Notes: generated by a model from the letters alone, not told the origin. 64,000 nt of DNA from Lepidurus packardi (GCA_023053545.1 JAKZAN010000005.1:3968001-4032000), one strand, 5' to 3'; positions 43,626-56,757 are shown, numbered from the stretch's first letter. Program-made: numbers and translations.

Positions 43626-43752
43626 TGTACGAGGGTTAAACTTTTTTTAAACCAAAGAAATCTTAGGATTAAACTGTTAAACTTAAGGTTGAACTGTTAT
43701 AATTCAGTTAAAAAGTTTAAACTTTGGTTTAAAGCTCCCGTATACCTTAGCT
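43620..43752. mobile_element. Small palindromic MITE candidate in the NLR pseudogene
   Basis: Ends GGTGTACGAGGGTTAAAC (left) and GGTATACGGGAGCTTTAAAC (complement of right) are similar inverted repeats. Inside, TTTAAACCAAAG/CTTTGGTTTAAA gives extra pairing. The intact paralogue has no counterpart at this point. Short and imperfect, so tentative. Confidence 0.5.
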
Positions 43753-44768
43753 CGCTATAGGCGAATAGCATGGACAATTTCGGACCAACTTTTTGAGAAT
43801 AACAATTTCAGGAACAAATTCTTTTACTGTCATCTTAAGCTTGCTAACAGGTAGCGCTCCCTTGACTAAGGGATTAGGGTCTCAGAGGCACAAAATGTCT
43901 AAACGCTTACACATTAGAATTTCAATCGGGAAGGAAGGCCCGGGAAATAGCTTGCGCTAAAACTTCCAATGTGGACGGACGCCTTTATACGTTGGTCTGA
44001 TTATAGTATCGGAACCTGGGCTGAGCGAACATATCGATATCTAACGGCAACAGGTTACGTATTCCTGACTTTATTGATGACAGCATCAACGCATACGCTC
44101 TATTAATATAAGTTTGAAGGCTTGTTTTTAAAAAAGAATATCTCCATTCTACATCGATTCGGATATGTCAAAGATAATATCAATATCTTTAACTTATACA
44201 AAGTTGAAATAAATCGAGTAATGTTTTTAGATATTTTAGAACGCGTTTTTTTTTTTTTACTGCTGCATAAACGTCGAGCAAGTTTTAGGTTCTGTGTCTC
44301 ATGTTACCCATTATCCGTGTCGCGCGTGTTGTAGACCACTGTAGACCACAATGTTGCTTCGACTTGTCGTTTGCCCCGTACGGCGTTCTGTACTAATCTG
44401 GAATTGAAGCCATGACAAAGGAGACGACCAAATTAAACGTATTTGGTAAGTGGTATGATGTCATCTACATGCCCTCAATTGGAATGTGACCCCGAAGGCA
44501 GTTATGCTCGGTGAGAGGTCAGTTAGGAAAGGTGCGAGAGAAAGCAGTAAGAGTTGAGCGTCAGCAGTCACGATCGTTAGCTTTTTGTGCCACACGTATA
44601 GAGTCCAGTACACGAAATCTTAATACCAGATTTAAGATTAAAAGTCATATCAGTAAGAGCTAAATAATCGTACTATACAGATTACGTTGTACTGCCAGCT
44701 TTTTAGTCTACAAGAAAAGTGAACAATAAAAAATGTGTTTTCATTCTTTTTCGCCAACTAGATTTAAA
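43753..44768. other. Intergenic upstream of the NLR-like gene
   Basis: Contains residual similarity to the pseudogene's LRR part near 43800-44080 but no open frame of note. A possible splice acceptor (CAACTAG) lies at 44756-44762 just before the start codon, so a 5' non-coding exon may exist upstream. Confidence 0.5.
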
Positions 44769-47700
44769 ATGGCATCAAATTCCGACATATCCAGTGAAGA
44801 TGAATCACTTCCCTCTAGCTCTATATTGTCTCAACCAAGTGTCCATGTTGAGGGAAATATCAATGTTTATATGCACGATAACTCTGTGACCTATATTGGA
44901 AACAACGTTAATATTTCGGAGGGATATATGCGAGTAGTGACCAAGCTTTCTCGGGTATGCATTTTATTTATGTTTTCGTTCCAATTTGTTATTAATATTA
45001 ATTAATTACACGATCAGTGTAGATTTTTGTTAATGGCTAATATTGTTAATTATAAGGACGACATCAGTAATGCTTTTGAAGATTTGAAAACATTTTGGAA
45101 GCAGCGTCATAATTCAAAGCAACGCAAAATTGACCCTCATATATGGCCCAATGTTCAGTACGATTTGCAAACCATTTTTACGGAACTGGAATTACATGAT
45201 CGCGAAATGCAAAGAGAGGAAAGCATCAAACTTGAAGACTTGTTTGTTACGGAGGTATTAAACCACGAAGTGTTCTTTTATATTCAGTATTCGATCCGAC
45301 TATATTACAGGACAGCGATCGTGCACAGAAAATATTTGTTGAAGGTAGCCCTGGCTTCGGCAAGACAACGATCTCCCACAAACTTTACGAAGACTGGGTC
45401 CAAGAAGCCGATTATATAAGACAATTCCATCTAGTATTTTTTGTACAGTTGAGGCACATTTCTGTAAGTGCAGAAATAAGTAGTGAGGGATTTGCATGAC
45501 GATGGCTTTATTTCTTTACAGAAAGAGAATTTTAGAGAATACTTTAACCATGCCCTAATTCCGCAAGAAAAGCGAAGTCAATGTGACATGTATTGGACAG
45601 CTGTGACTGAGTTTCAAGAGCAGACACTTTTCATACTGGATGGTTATGATGAATTAACAGATAAGCTGAAACCTGAAATTGAACAGTTAATGGAAGGAAG
45701 TCTCTTTGGTCAGGTATATGATTTTTTTACATATGCGATACCCATTCATTGGCATGTTGTGTGTTTTCTAGGCTACTGTAGTGTTAACTTCTCGTATTTT
45801 GCCAACAAACGCTCGCTTGATATCTTACTGCAGTAAACACGTTATTGTCAAAGGATTCGGAAGAGACCAAATCATATATTTTGCTTCGAAAATGCTGCCG
45901 GGGTCCATGGTAGACAAGTTTTATGAGAGCCTTTCCAATTTCGATGTGTGCTGGGAACTAGCGAAATGCCCTCTTGCTTGCATTATGTTGTGTCAACTTT
46001 TTAAAGACAAGAACGGTGCTTTGCCTGAGAGTTCTACGCAGTTATATGTTCATATGATAAGGTTGCAAATTCGGCGGGCTGCGAAACGTAATAGGTCGAG
46101 TACATACATGGCAGAAGACGACGAAGATGACAGTGAAGAAGAAAACGAGAGCGGAGTTGTATTTGGACACTATGACGTCTTACTACAACGTTTAGGAAAG
46201 CTGTGTTGGGAATGCCTCCTGAAAGACGAGTTTTCATTCAAGCGTGCGAAATTACAAAAGTGGTTCGGCCAAGAGTATTCAAAGCTAATAGATCTGGCCA
46301 TCCTCCATAAAGAAAACGATTTAGACTCCCAGAAAGAAAGTACTTCTGTCACTTACGTGCTGTTTCACAGAACCTTCCAGGAATTATTTGCAGCCTTCTA
46401 TCTGGGAAACTATGTCGAATGTCCGGAGCAGCTAGCTTGTTTGCTAAGACAAGTGATGGAATCACATATTGATTCTTACTATCAGATCGCTCCCTTCATG
46501 GTGGGCTTATTAGGCCAGAAAGCTAGCGTTGTCTTTGACGTTTACAGTGTCACTCGTATAGATAGAAACCTTGCGAATCTTTTCATGCCCGAAATATTAC
46601 CGGATTCCTCATCAGTATTAGACGAGTTAGCGGAACGTTTGAACCATATTTGGTCATGGCAAACTAATGATCACCTGGACAATTCTGTTGGCGTACTGGC
46701 TTTACGAAAGACCTCTGCGGTTAAGATGGCGAATATTGTGCTCGATTCAGATACGGTCATTGAAGACATCTCTTTACAAAAATTTTTTGGTGGCAATTTC
46801 CCTCCTCATGTTCCTGTTACGGCTATTACCGTAGAGCATGATTCTCCGTATAGCTTGGGTCAACTCCGTTTCCAATCCCGCAAACTGAACCTAGCGAATT
46901 TAAAACTGGGCTTTTCTTTATTGGATTCATCCTTGTCCGATGCCTTTTATAGCAACGATTTTACATGGGTGGTTAAGTTGCTAACCCGCCACGTAAACAT
47001 AGGTTCCCTGGAAGGGCTTACTTTCTCTGATGAAGCCGTTAAGGATAGAGATGCTTTCACTACGTCACTTGCCGCATTATGCGACTCTGACAGTGGACCC
47101 GAAAGCTTGGAACTGAGTAGGGTCTAAAAATATGAGAATATAGCTGTTTCTGTTAATGTGATTCTTTTTGTTTTTCAAATAGATTTGAAAGGTACATGGA
47201 AAGTATCAGAAAACATGTGGGATTTTTTAACCCGTGGTTTATCGACCAGCACTCGTTTAAAGAAGCTCGTAATTATCGCCGACGAGTTTTCTGGCGGTGT
47301 TGGGGAATTATCTAGCCTTATTCGCCTTTGGTTCACCTTACTGAACCTTACACACAGCACGAATCTTAGGTCGCTTATCTGGAAGGATGGTTATGGACTA
47401 GAAACTGATAGGCTGTAATGTATCTTTTTTTATTCTACTCTTTGAAGTCAAAATGTTCTTTCCAACTCAGATCCTATACGATACATGAGAAGGGTTGGGC
47501 CCGTCTAACACATGTAAGTTTGCATATTAATGGGAGAATCGATGAGCACAACTGCATACCAATCTTTGAAAGTTTCGCTAGCAGTCAACTAGAGTCCTTG
47601 GATTTAAAGAGCTGGGAAATCTACATAAACGTAACTTTGGTATGCATTATTACATTATTTCTAACCAAATGATTCAAATAGGAAGAGCACGTACCAGAAG

Positions 47701-48680
47701 TTTTGATTTGTTTGCAGAACAGCGTACTAAGCAAATTAAATTTCGTTAACTGCACAGTGTTTATCGTGTATCCATCTGTGTTGGAAAGTTCGGATATGGA
47801 ACATTTTCAGTTCCCGACTGAGGGAAGTGTATTACCAAAGTTAAAAATACTAAAGCTTGATAGAACGATTTTTACAGCCGTTCCGGCTAATACTAAAGCG
47901 GTACCAGGCCTACCTTTAAGCCAGCCCTATGATGCGAGCCTTCGAACCCTACACTATTTCCGGTCTCAAATCAAATCATTGCGTCTTGACTCTTCTTTTT
48001 TGTCGATGGGATTTGGAAATGATACGCGGCTCTATTGGTTTGCATTTATACAGCGATTGCCAGATTTTTCCCGACTGACTTCTCTACACCTTGAGATTGA
48101 GTGGGCGATGAAATTTGGTACCATCCTCCTTTTAAGCACTTACTTCGTTATTAAGAAAATATTTCGTGTGTATTTTTCTTCAGATGTATTCACCAATGAC
48201 ACATACCTTCGTGAACATGTGCCTTCTGCATATGCAACGGAGATGGTGTCATCGCAGTACTTATCGGAAGCTCTAAGCGCTTCAAACATAACAGATATTT
48301 GCATTACTTTGGAAACCGCTTCACTAAAAGACGAAGCACAGCCGCAATTGATTTGGATTGTCGAAGAAATACTGCGAGGATTGCCTAATGTCCAACGCTT
48401 AGGTATTCCAAGCACGAGTTTCGTATCGACGGGGCAAAGCATAGCTGGGTTACTGCGGCAATACTGGAAAGGAGAGGAACTATTTCTAAATATCGACCTT
48501 GGCTTCTTTGGATCCGGTACAAGTTTCATTCACGTTTTAATTCATGACTTGCAATTCGGAAACAAAAATGACATTGAGAATTTCGATGTGCAATATTGCT
48601 GTAATATGGAAACAGACACGAGGGATAAGTCTTTTCATATTGTACGTAAAAGTAAAAGCGATAGTGCGATTCACGTTTAA
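44769..48680 (+). CDS. NACHT-LRR (NLR-like) protein
   Basis: Nine exons (44769-44954, 45018-45254, 45311-45463, 45522-45713, 45772-47116, 47183-47414, 47471-47630, 47718-48117, 48184-48680) join in phase to 1133 aa. The start matches the pseudogene copy's start. The NACHT ATPase shows Walker A GSPGFGKT (residues 153-160), Walker B LFILDGYDEL (228-237), sensor VVLTSR (259-264) and a winged-helix/superhelical part with RTFQELFAAFYL (about 455), the NLR hallmark. From about 560 on there are degenerate leucine-rich repeats (LDLKSW, LRTLHYF, LTSLHLEI). The first 140 residues lack CARD or pyrin features but include an Asn/Ile-rich segment (NSVTYIGNNVNI). By family it would be a cytosolic STAND sensor that oligomerises on ligand. 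Ligand and partners are unknown. Confidence 0.87.
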
Positions 48681-48959
48681 ATAAGGATCATATGTGTGTC
48701 TGTATTGTGAATTTTTCTTTATTAAAATTTAAATATAGGATTCATTTAATGTACGTCTTCTTTCTTTTTTGTGTTGTTAAAGACGACAGGCTTTAATATA
48801 CGTGTTGTTGTTGGACTGTTTTTAGTCAAAACTGTGCCACCTAACGGGCACATTTTCGACTATTTCTGACCATTTAATATTTCTGATTTTTTTTGTAAAG
48901 ATTATTATTATTCTGAAACAAATATTATTATTCTATTCGTATTATTGGTTAAAAAAAAT

Positions 48960-51300
48960 AATAATTACACCACTTCTATTAGTCTAGTATCTTTAAGGTA
49001 GTCTACTAGACAGTTTCTTAACTTAAATTGTCGTTCTGGTTCAATTTTCCCTAATCCTAATATATTTTCCATGTTAAAGGTTACTCCGATCTGTTCTACT
49101 CTTCTCCTCCACTTTTCTCTGTCGTATCCGTATGATGAGCAATACAACAAGCTGTGTTCCACTGTGTCTGTTTGTTCCCTACAGTTTCCACATATATCTG
49201 TGTCTTTAAGCTTAAATCTCTTCATCCACCAACCCACCTTTGCATGTTTGCTTCTTATTCTTAAGAGCGCTACGGCACTCTTAAGAATAAGAGTACCTTC
49301 TATTCAGGTGTTCTAGCCATGGTTGCGGTTTGAGAGACATGGCCGCTTGCACCAATTCTTGTTCAGATTGAAGTTTTAGCGTTCTTAAAATTCTCTTTTC
49401 GTTCTTTTCTTTATAAAGTGACATTATTTCTTCAGTTGTTAGTCCTCTATTTATAAAATTTTCTGATCCTTTTCCCAGCTTTGCTGCTAAATCTGCCTTT
49501 TCATTGCCCTTAAAACCCTCGTGTCCTGGCACCCATTATATAGCTACGTTTTTCCCCTTGAGTTTTTAAAGCCATAATTGACCTTTGAATTTCCTGAATG
49601 ACTCAGCTATATTTCTTGTTATCATAATTTTGTATTGCCAAAACTGCCACCTTTGAATCTGTAAATCTTACATATTTGTTTTCCTGTGCTTTGTTTGTCT
49701 CCTTTTCTGTCTACTCTATATTCCTCGTAACCTCTTAAATTAATTTTCATCCCTTCTTTTAGCCATGTTTCACAAATAAAAATAACATCTATTCTCTTTT
49801 TTACATCACTTAAATAGGCTGTTAAAGAATCTACGTTGGCCCTTATGCTCCTGGCATTCCAAAATAAAATGTTTATGCCCTCGCAATCCATGTTAATATT
49901 TGTTGTATAAAGTTTCCATTCCTAGTAACATTTTTTACTTCCTTGCGGATTTCTTCCCATTTCCCTCCTGTCAAAACTACTGAAATTATTTTTCTGACCA
50001 ATCCTCCTACCCAGTTCCCCAAAATCAGTTGTCTCTTTTTCATCTTCTGACTTCTCTTCGTCTTGTTGTCTTTCCTCTCGATTTGTTTGTCTCTCTTTTT
50101 CCTTTTTCTTACCTTGTAATACCTCATTGTAGCTTTGTTTCGCTACTACTAATGTTTTCTTCGCTTTTTCTATTAGTTCTTGAACTGTTCTGTCTTCTTC
50201 TTTTTCTGCTATTACTCCTGTCCTGATGTTATTAACCAATATTTGACTCGTTACGTTTTATGGTCTGATCACCTAATGTGTCAGCTTTTCAATTTGCCTG
50301 ACTTTGGGTCCCTTTGGCTCGTTTAAAAAACTCACAGTTCCTATCCGCTGCAGTATGTTGCTTATTACAGTTTGCACATGTTGGCTCCTTTCCCTCTTTC
50401 TTGTTTTCGCAGATTGTCGTGGCGTGTTCTCCACCACAGTGCCCACATCTATACCTTGCCTTGCAGACATAGCTGATATTCCCAAATCTTTGACACTTAT
50501 GACATCTGATGGGTCTTGGTTCAAAGTGATGAACTTTTATTTTCAGGTATCCTAACTTCAGATAGGATGGCAATGTGCCGTTTTCAAAAATAAGGTGGAA
50601 ACGGCTAGTTTCCTCTTTAACTTTTCCCCCGTTATCTAATGTTCGCTCTTTGTACAGGGCTCTTACCCCGACTAATCCTGCAAAATTCTCTTCCTCGATC
50701 TCCTTTTTAGCCGCCCCGTATATGGTTACAATCCCATGTTGCAGAAATTTAGGTTTGGTTATCCTGGCCTGAACTTTTATTTCCCCTGTCTGTTTCATCT
50801 TTAGGAATCTATCCGTTTCGTCCTGATTGGTCGGAAAAACCAACAGTTCTCCTGCACGCGTTACTTCGATTTTAAAATCTCTCATATTCAAATCTCCCAT
50901 CATTTTATTAATTTTGAAGGGGCTTAGCTTATCGAAACTCTCCTCATTCTTTACTGCTCGGTATGCTACTGGGCATTTCTCCTCCGATTTCTCTAATTCT
51001 TCCTCTGTATCCGTTTCCGTAGTCGAAACCTGTAGTCTTCTACGTTTGCTTCCTACATCAACCTGAGCTTTCTCCCTGCTTTACTTTCTTTACCTTGTTT
51101 TTCCTATAGGAAACCATTTTAAACCCTCCATCTTTTTCTGCATTCTCCGTCTCTAAATCCTGATTTTCGTCCTCCATATCGGAGCTTTCCGAAATCTCAA
51201 CTTCTTCGTCTTCTAAATCTGGTAAATTGTATCTCTGCTCGTCCCCCAGCTCTTCACTAGGCCCTCCACCTCTCATCCCCATACAGTTTATAAAAATAAA
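48960..51300 (-). mobile_element. Internally deleted non-LTR retrotransposon (ORF1, EN and RNase H remnants)
   Basis: Read on the minus strand: ORF1 start near 51282 (acidic N-terminus), a gag-like part at 50289-50903 ending in CCHC zinc knuckles (CHKCQRFGNISYVCKARYRC, CGHCGGEH), and an endonuclease start at 49891 (ILFWNARSIRANVDSL). The next preserved part is RNase H (FTDSKVAVLA; PGHEGFKGNEKADLAAKLG at 49476-49532). The C-terminal zinc motif (ICGNCREQTDTVEHSLLYC) ends near 48968. The reverse transcriptase and most of the endonuclease are gone, joined around 49660-49690. ORF1 and RNase H carry frameshifts and stops. The AT-rich (ATT)n tail lies at 48890-48960. Dead element. Confidence 0.88.
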
Positions 51301-51850
51301 TAAAAAAAGAAAGAAAAGAAAGCGTTAGGGTAAAACTATTTTTTTGAAGATGCTAAATAAGAACAAATTGGAAAAAAATAAAACTAGTGTAAGAGAGCAA
51401 AGACAAAACAAAACTGGTAACTCTAAACTTGTCACCTGGTTCCAAAAGGTTTTGATGCACTTTTTCTTTCGATCTTTCGCACTGCAATTCTGTACAATCT
51501 GCCGGTTTGGAATCACAAATGGGAATGTTGATATACGTAAAATCGTCCAATATAATGAACGAGACCTGCCATCTAGTGAATGCAGTACTTATTACTATAA
51601 AAAGCGCAAACACGTGGGTTAGGGTATTTACTTGAATCGTGAGAATTGACTCACTATAGACAAATTGAAGCTGCTTGTTTTTTCATTTCATTAAGTATCC
51701 ACTAGACCTATGCGACAGTTCTAAAGGGAACAATAACATAATTCGAAGGTATAATTTTGTATAGTTTCTTTGCTTGTCGCACTGTTTTCTGCTCTTGATC
51801 TTGATTTTGAGTCGTCTTCCATGCAGTTTATTTATTAGGATTCTTATGTA
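51301..51850. other. Intergenic upstream of WDR3
   Basis: AT-rich flank between the retroelement 5' end and the WDR3 start codon. No TATA box is obvious. Confidence 0.55.
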
Positions 51851-54800
51851 ATGGGCCTCACAAAGCAGTACCTGCGCTATGTACCGGGGCCAGTATTCAA
51901 CTTGATTGGAAGTGCCAAAGCAAACATAGCATTCGTGACTTTGCAAGGCCATGCGGGACGATATGTTGCTACTGCTGTTTGCGAGCAGGTCGCCGTCTGG
52001 GACACCAGGAAGGGAGAAAAGGTACTCTGTTAGCTTTCGCTAAAATTTGTCTCACCCTATAAACTCTGGTTAATCATAGGTTATGCTTCTTCAAGGCGAC
52101 AAATACCCTGTGACTTACCTCAGAGCAAGCCCAATGCATCAGCACTTGGCTGTCGGTTACGAGGATGGCGCAGTTCGAGTATTTGATGTTACTAATGGGG
52201 ATTGCATTGTCACCTTCAGTGGCCATAAAAGTCCAATTAGCTGTCTAGCTTTTGACCAAGAAGGCTTGAGGCTTGTATCAGGTTCCAAGGTAAATAAACA
52301 AAATATAAATTTTCGAATGAGAAACTCCAAAGTCGAATTTTGGTATAGGACACCAATGTTATAATTTGGGATATCGTGGGCGAAGCTGGCATGTTTCGCC
52401 TTACCGGCCACAAGGGACCAGTCACTCAAGTATCGTTCTTGAAAGACCGCAACATTTTGGTTACTTCTTCCAAGGACTCTTTCGTAAAATTCTGGGATTT
52501 AGACACTCAGCATTGTTTCAAGACCATTGTCGGTCACCGGACGGAGGTATTTTTGGCCCAGAATAAGCTATACATTGTTCTTAAACACAAATTTGGCAGG
52601 TGTGGGATTTTGTTATTATTAAAGACAAATACGTCGTGACTGGATGTAGCGATATGGAGTTGCGAGTATGGGAAATCAAATTCGCTGATGAGGAAGACAC
52701 GCGAAATACGGAAAGCGAGTCAAAAAGATCTAAACCTGACGAAGAAGAAGACATAGAAGAGGATGACAAGGTAAACCTGCTTTGTTATTTTAGGTGCTTT
52801 ATCTTGACGATTTTTTTTGCCATAGTCAATATTAAGTTGCGAAAAAAAGGGAACGATTCTGCGGCAAGGGAAGGACCGTATTGTGGCCATGGCTACAGAC
52901 GCCACCAAGACTTTGTTGCTATGCCATGGGTCAGATAATAACGTCGAGCTCTTCAAATTCTATAACGATGAAGAAGTTAAGCAACGATTCAACAAACGCC
53001 AACGAAAAGCCAACAAGAGAGCTGTCACGTAAGTTTTTCTTTTGCTTTCATACAAAACAAGCTATGAACCAAAGTATTTCTAAGGGAGGATGAGGTTTCT
53101 GAAGTAGCCCCTTCTTTGCAAGATGAAGTTTTACGCTTAAATTACCTTAGAGTATCCGGTAAAGCCAAACACATTGACGTGTATCTAACAAATAATGCTG
53201 AAGCTAAAGTAAGTGTATTTTTCTCACAAATGTTACAAAACCTAATATACTTATTGTATAAGGTGTTGGTATTGTTGGGCAATAACGCCTTCGAGTTACA
53301 CACGGTAGATTCGGTTAACAAAGACAGCGCAATCTTGGGTTCATCTCGTTTGGCGTTGCCTGGCCACCGAAGCGATGTTCGATCGTTGGCTTTCTCGTCC
53401 GATAACATTGCAATTGCTTCGGCCAGCGCAGAAGCACTAAAGATCTGGGCCAGGTTCGTAATGCATATCCTCTGGAAAAGGAAAAGTTGTCACGAAATGG
53501 ACTGGTTTTTCCCTTTAGGTCTAGTCAGCAATGCTTACGGACCATGCAGTGTGATTATGCACTGAGCATCGTTTTCGCCCCGGGTGACCGACATGTGCTC
53601 GTAGCCACCAAAACGGGCTTAATTCAGATTTTCGATGTGGCAGCTGGACGTCTCTTGGAATCCGTGGCAGCCCATGACGGAGCCGTGTGGTCGCTAGCTT
53701 TAACGCCTGATTTGAGGGGCGTTGCTTCTGGCAGTGCAGACAAAAGCGTCAAATTTTGGCAGTTTGAGCTAATTACAGACGATGAAGCGGGCGACAGCCA
53801 AGGCAAACGTCTCAGTTTGATCCATTTACGTACTTTACAGCTCGACGAGGACGTTCTGTGCGTGAAATTCAGTCCAAACCATAAATTCATCGCTGCATCG
53901 TTACTGGATTCCACTGTTAAGATATTTTTCGCAGATACACTCAAAGTAAACACTTTAAAAAATTTGGGCTTTCTAGCATTTAGGTAACATTTTTGGTTTT
54001 CTCCAGTTTTTCTTGTCTTTGTACGGCCACAAATTCCCGGTTTTGAGCATGGATATTTCATATGACTCCACCCTCATTGTGACCGGTGGAGCAGATCGGA
54101 ATGTCAAGATTTGGGGCTTGGATTTTGGCGATTGCCATCGTTCTTTGTTTGCCCACGACGATTCCATTATGGGCGTCCATTTCGTGTCAAAAACGCATCT
54201 TTTTTTCTCTTGCGGTAAAGACGGTAAATTGAAGCAGTGGGATGCGGATAACTTCGAGCGAGTTATAACATTGGAGGTACTGTTACGCTGTACATTGAAT
54301 ACGGAATAGTTTAGTTCCGTGAGACTTTCTCAGCCAGCATCGGAGGTCATGACTCACGAATGTTGGGGTTTTAGGGTCACCATGGTGAAGTATGGGCTTT
54401 GAGTGTAAGTCCGGATGGCAAATTCGTGGCAACGTCAGGTCACGATCGCTCTTTACGACTTTGGCAGCGTACCTCGGAGCCCTTGGTACTGGAAGACGAG
54501 CGCGAAACTGAGCGAGAAAAAGAATCTGAGCAACAATTGGCCACAGATCACGAACGCGTTATACCCGGTCAAAGTAACGATGCCGAAGCCTCTCTGCCCG
54601 GCAAGAAAACAGTGGAAGCTGAGAAAGCGGTACAGAATTTTCTGGTTTATTGTAGCTCATGGAATAGACTTTTGTAATTGTGCTCTTCTCAGGCGGAACG
54701 ACTCATGGAAGCGTTGAATGTCTACCAAGGCTTTGTTGAAGAATTAGAAGCTTACCACAAGCAATTGGACCGATGGAATAGCAAAAAAAAGGAGAAAACG

Positions 54801-55599
54801 AACCCGCCAGCCGAACCGCAGCCTCACCCTTTGATGGTAGCCTACAATGTGACGGATCCTCATAAATATATGTTGGAAATGCTACGGATGATCAAGTCAA
54901 CGTGAGTTGTATTTCTTCTGTATTTTTTTTTTTTTAGTTTTTCCTTAATTACCTAAACACAACTTTTACGGTTTTCTCCTTTCTTAGTATAAATGTTTGA
55001 ATTAAATAAGCGCATAAGATTTTTTTTTTTCTGTTTGTGACAAAGTTTGGTGAAGGTGATCTATCCCAAACGGTAAAGAAATTAATCTGTGGGTTATGTA
55101 GGGAATTGGAAGAAGCGTTGTTGGTTTTGCCCTTAGATTACGTTACTCGGCTGCTGCAAGTTTTGGAGCTTCTGTTGAGTAAAGGGTGGGAAACCGAATT
55201 GATTTCCCGCATATTGTTATTCCTTTTACGCCTACATCACGATCCCATATTGGGGAGCCGAACTTTACTTCCTACAATCCAGGAACTGAGGGTCATTGCC
55301 TTACGAAGGATCTCCCACATTAAAGTAATCAACACTTCTGGTTCTTATTATTTTTTAAGCCCTTACGGGCCCTTTGAAAGGATTATTTATGTTTTTTATA
55401 GTTACCCAATTTCTAATATGTATGTGGTTATTAGGATTTGATGGGGTTTAACATAGCAGGATTGCAGTTTTTGCAAAGGGAGGTGGAAGAACGTGAAGCT
55501 GTGCAACTTTTTGCAGATGCCACAGCGAAGGTGCATCAAAAACGACAAAAAAAGAAACGCAAAGAAAGTGCTTTACAACGGGCGGTTCTGGCTCTTTGA
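51851..55599 (+). CDS. WDR3: WD repeat-containing protein 3 (UTP12/Dip2)
   Basis: Thirteen exons (51851-52021, 52080-52289, 52349-52546, 52600-52770, 52826-53028, 53085-53208, 53263-53453, 53519-53945, 54007-54276, 54375-54629, 54693-54901, 55102-55324, 55435-55599) sum to 938 aa; human is 943. It is a U3 snoRNP/UTP-B component of the small-subunit processome, required for 18S rRNA maturation. The N-terminus [11 protein letters not shown] is invariant. Two WD40 propellers carry motifs such as [41 protein letters not shown] and [18 protein letters not shown]. The C-terminal UTP12 domain has [13 protein letters not shown], ending in a Lys/Arg-rich nucleolar-type tail. The acceptor of exon 5 (52825) was chosen to restore the [12 protein letters not shown] frame. 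AATAAA at about 55618. Confidence 0.97.
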
Positions 55600-56757
55600 A
55601 CATGCAAGAAAGTTTGCAATAAAATCATTCTTATAGCTCATACACGCGCATTTGATGTATTCTGTAAAGTCAGCCAGGCTTTACTTTGTGAAGTAGGAAG
55701 GGAAATATGTAGCGCCCTTTGTCATTGTTATAAGTTTCGAACGACGAGAACCTACATACCACTTCTCTAGAATTCTTTGGTATTTGGCAGCGGCTAATGA
55801 TTCTTGCACACTGGACGAGAATGACACAAAATAAACCAAGCATAGAAGTTGTTAGGCGCGACCTAGGCACTCTAGTATTTCTCGCACTGTCAAACAACGG
55901 CACAAAACGGAACTTCTTCCATTATGCTTGTAAGTAATACCTTGCAACCATGCTCGCTTGTTGTTCCGCATGACTGCTGTCAACTGGTCGGGTGAAGACA
56001 TTTTGCGTACTGTTACTGTTATAATCATCTTTCAAAACGACCATGATGGTAAATACTCCGGAATTTCTATTACCTCAATTATTTCGTTTTTAATGCTTGT
56101 TTGTCTGCCAAGAAACAATCATGCTTTACTTTATGTAAAACCGTGGACATTATTCCAACAGTCGATGGATGCTTTCACCGCTGAAGGCTGCTTGGGGAAG
56201 ATCTTACGTCGAAGATATTGAATTGGACTTCTTTGCTAGAAAGCGTCGCCTGGCCGTGAGCGTTCTCATGCGTTTATCAAGGAAAAAAAGAAAACTTGGA
56301 CCTTTTGCATTCTCACGTCCAAGCAATGAGACAAATCCTCAGGGTCAGGTTTGGCACCCACACATGTTACTGTGATGGTACATTCGGCAATTGCGGACAC
56401 TTTATGCCTGTTGGCATGCAAATGATGATCATCTTAGAAAAAGCTGCCAATAATTGTGTTACAAAGCCAGGTTGATTTTCTTACAACTCTTCAGCAGGCT
56501 AGAATACCAACTACGTGGTTGACTTGGGATTCCAAAAAAATAAACATTTTGGGGGCTAAAATGAGCGCCTATCAGCAATGACCCTAAAACTTATTTCTCG
56601 AGCGCTGCCCACAAAAAAAGGAAGGGCCTGGTGTGTATGAACAAGAACGATGGAAGGTGCAATTTTAACCAGACAGAAATAGTCTTACGTTCATAGCTCT
56701 CTGGACAAAGATATCTTCAAAACACTGAAAGCGCCGATAAACTGATGAACTAAAGGT

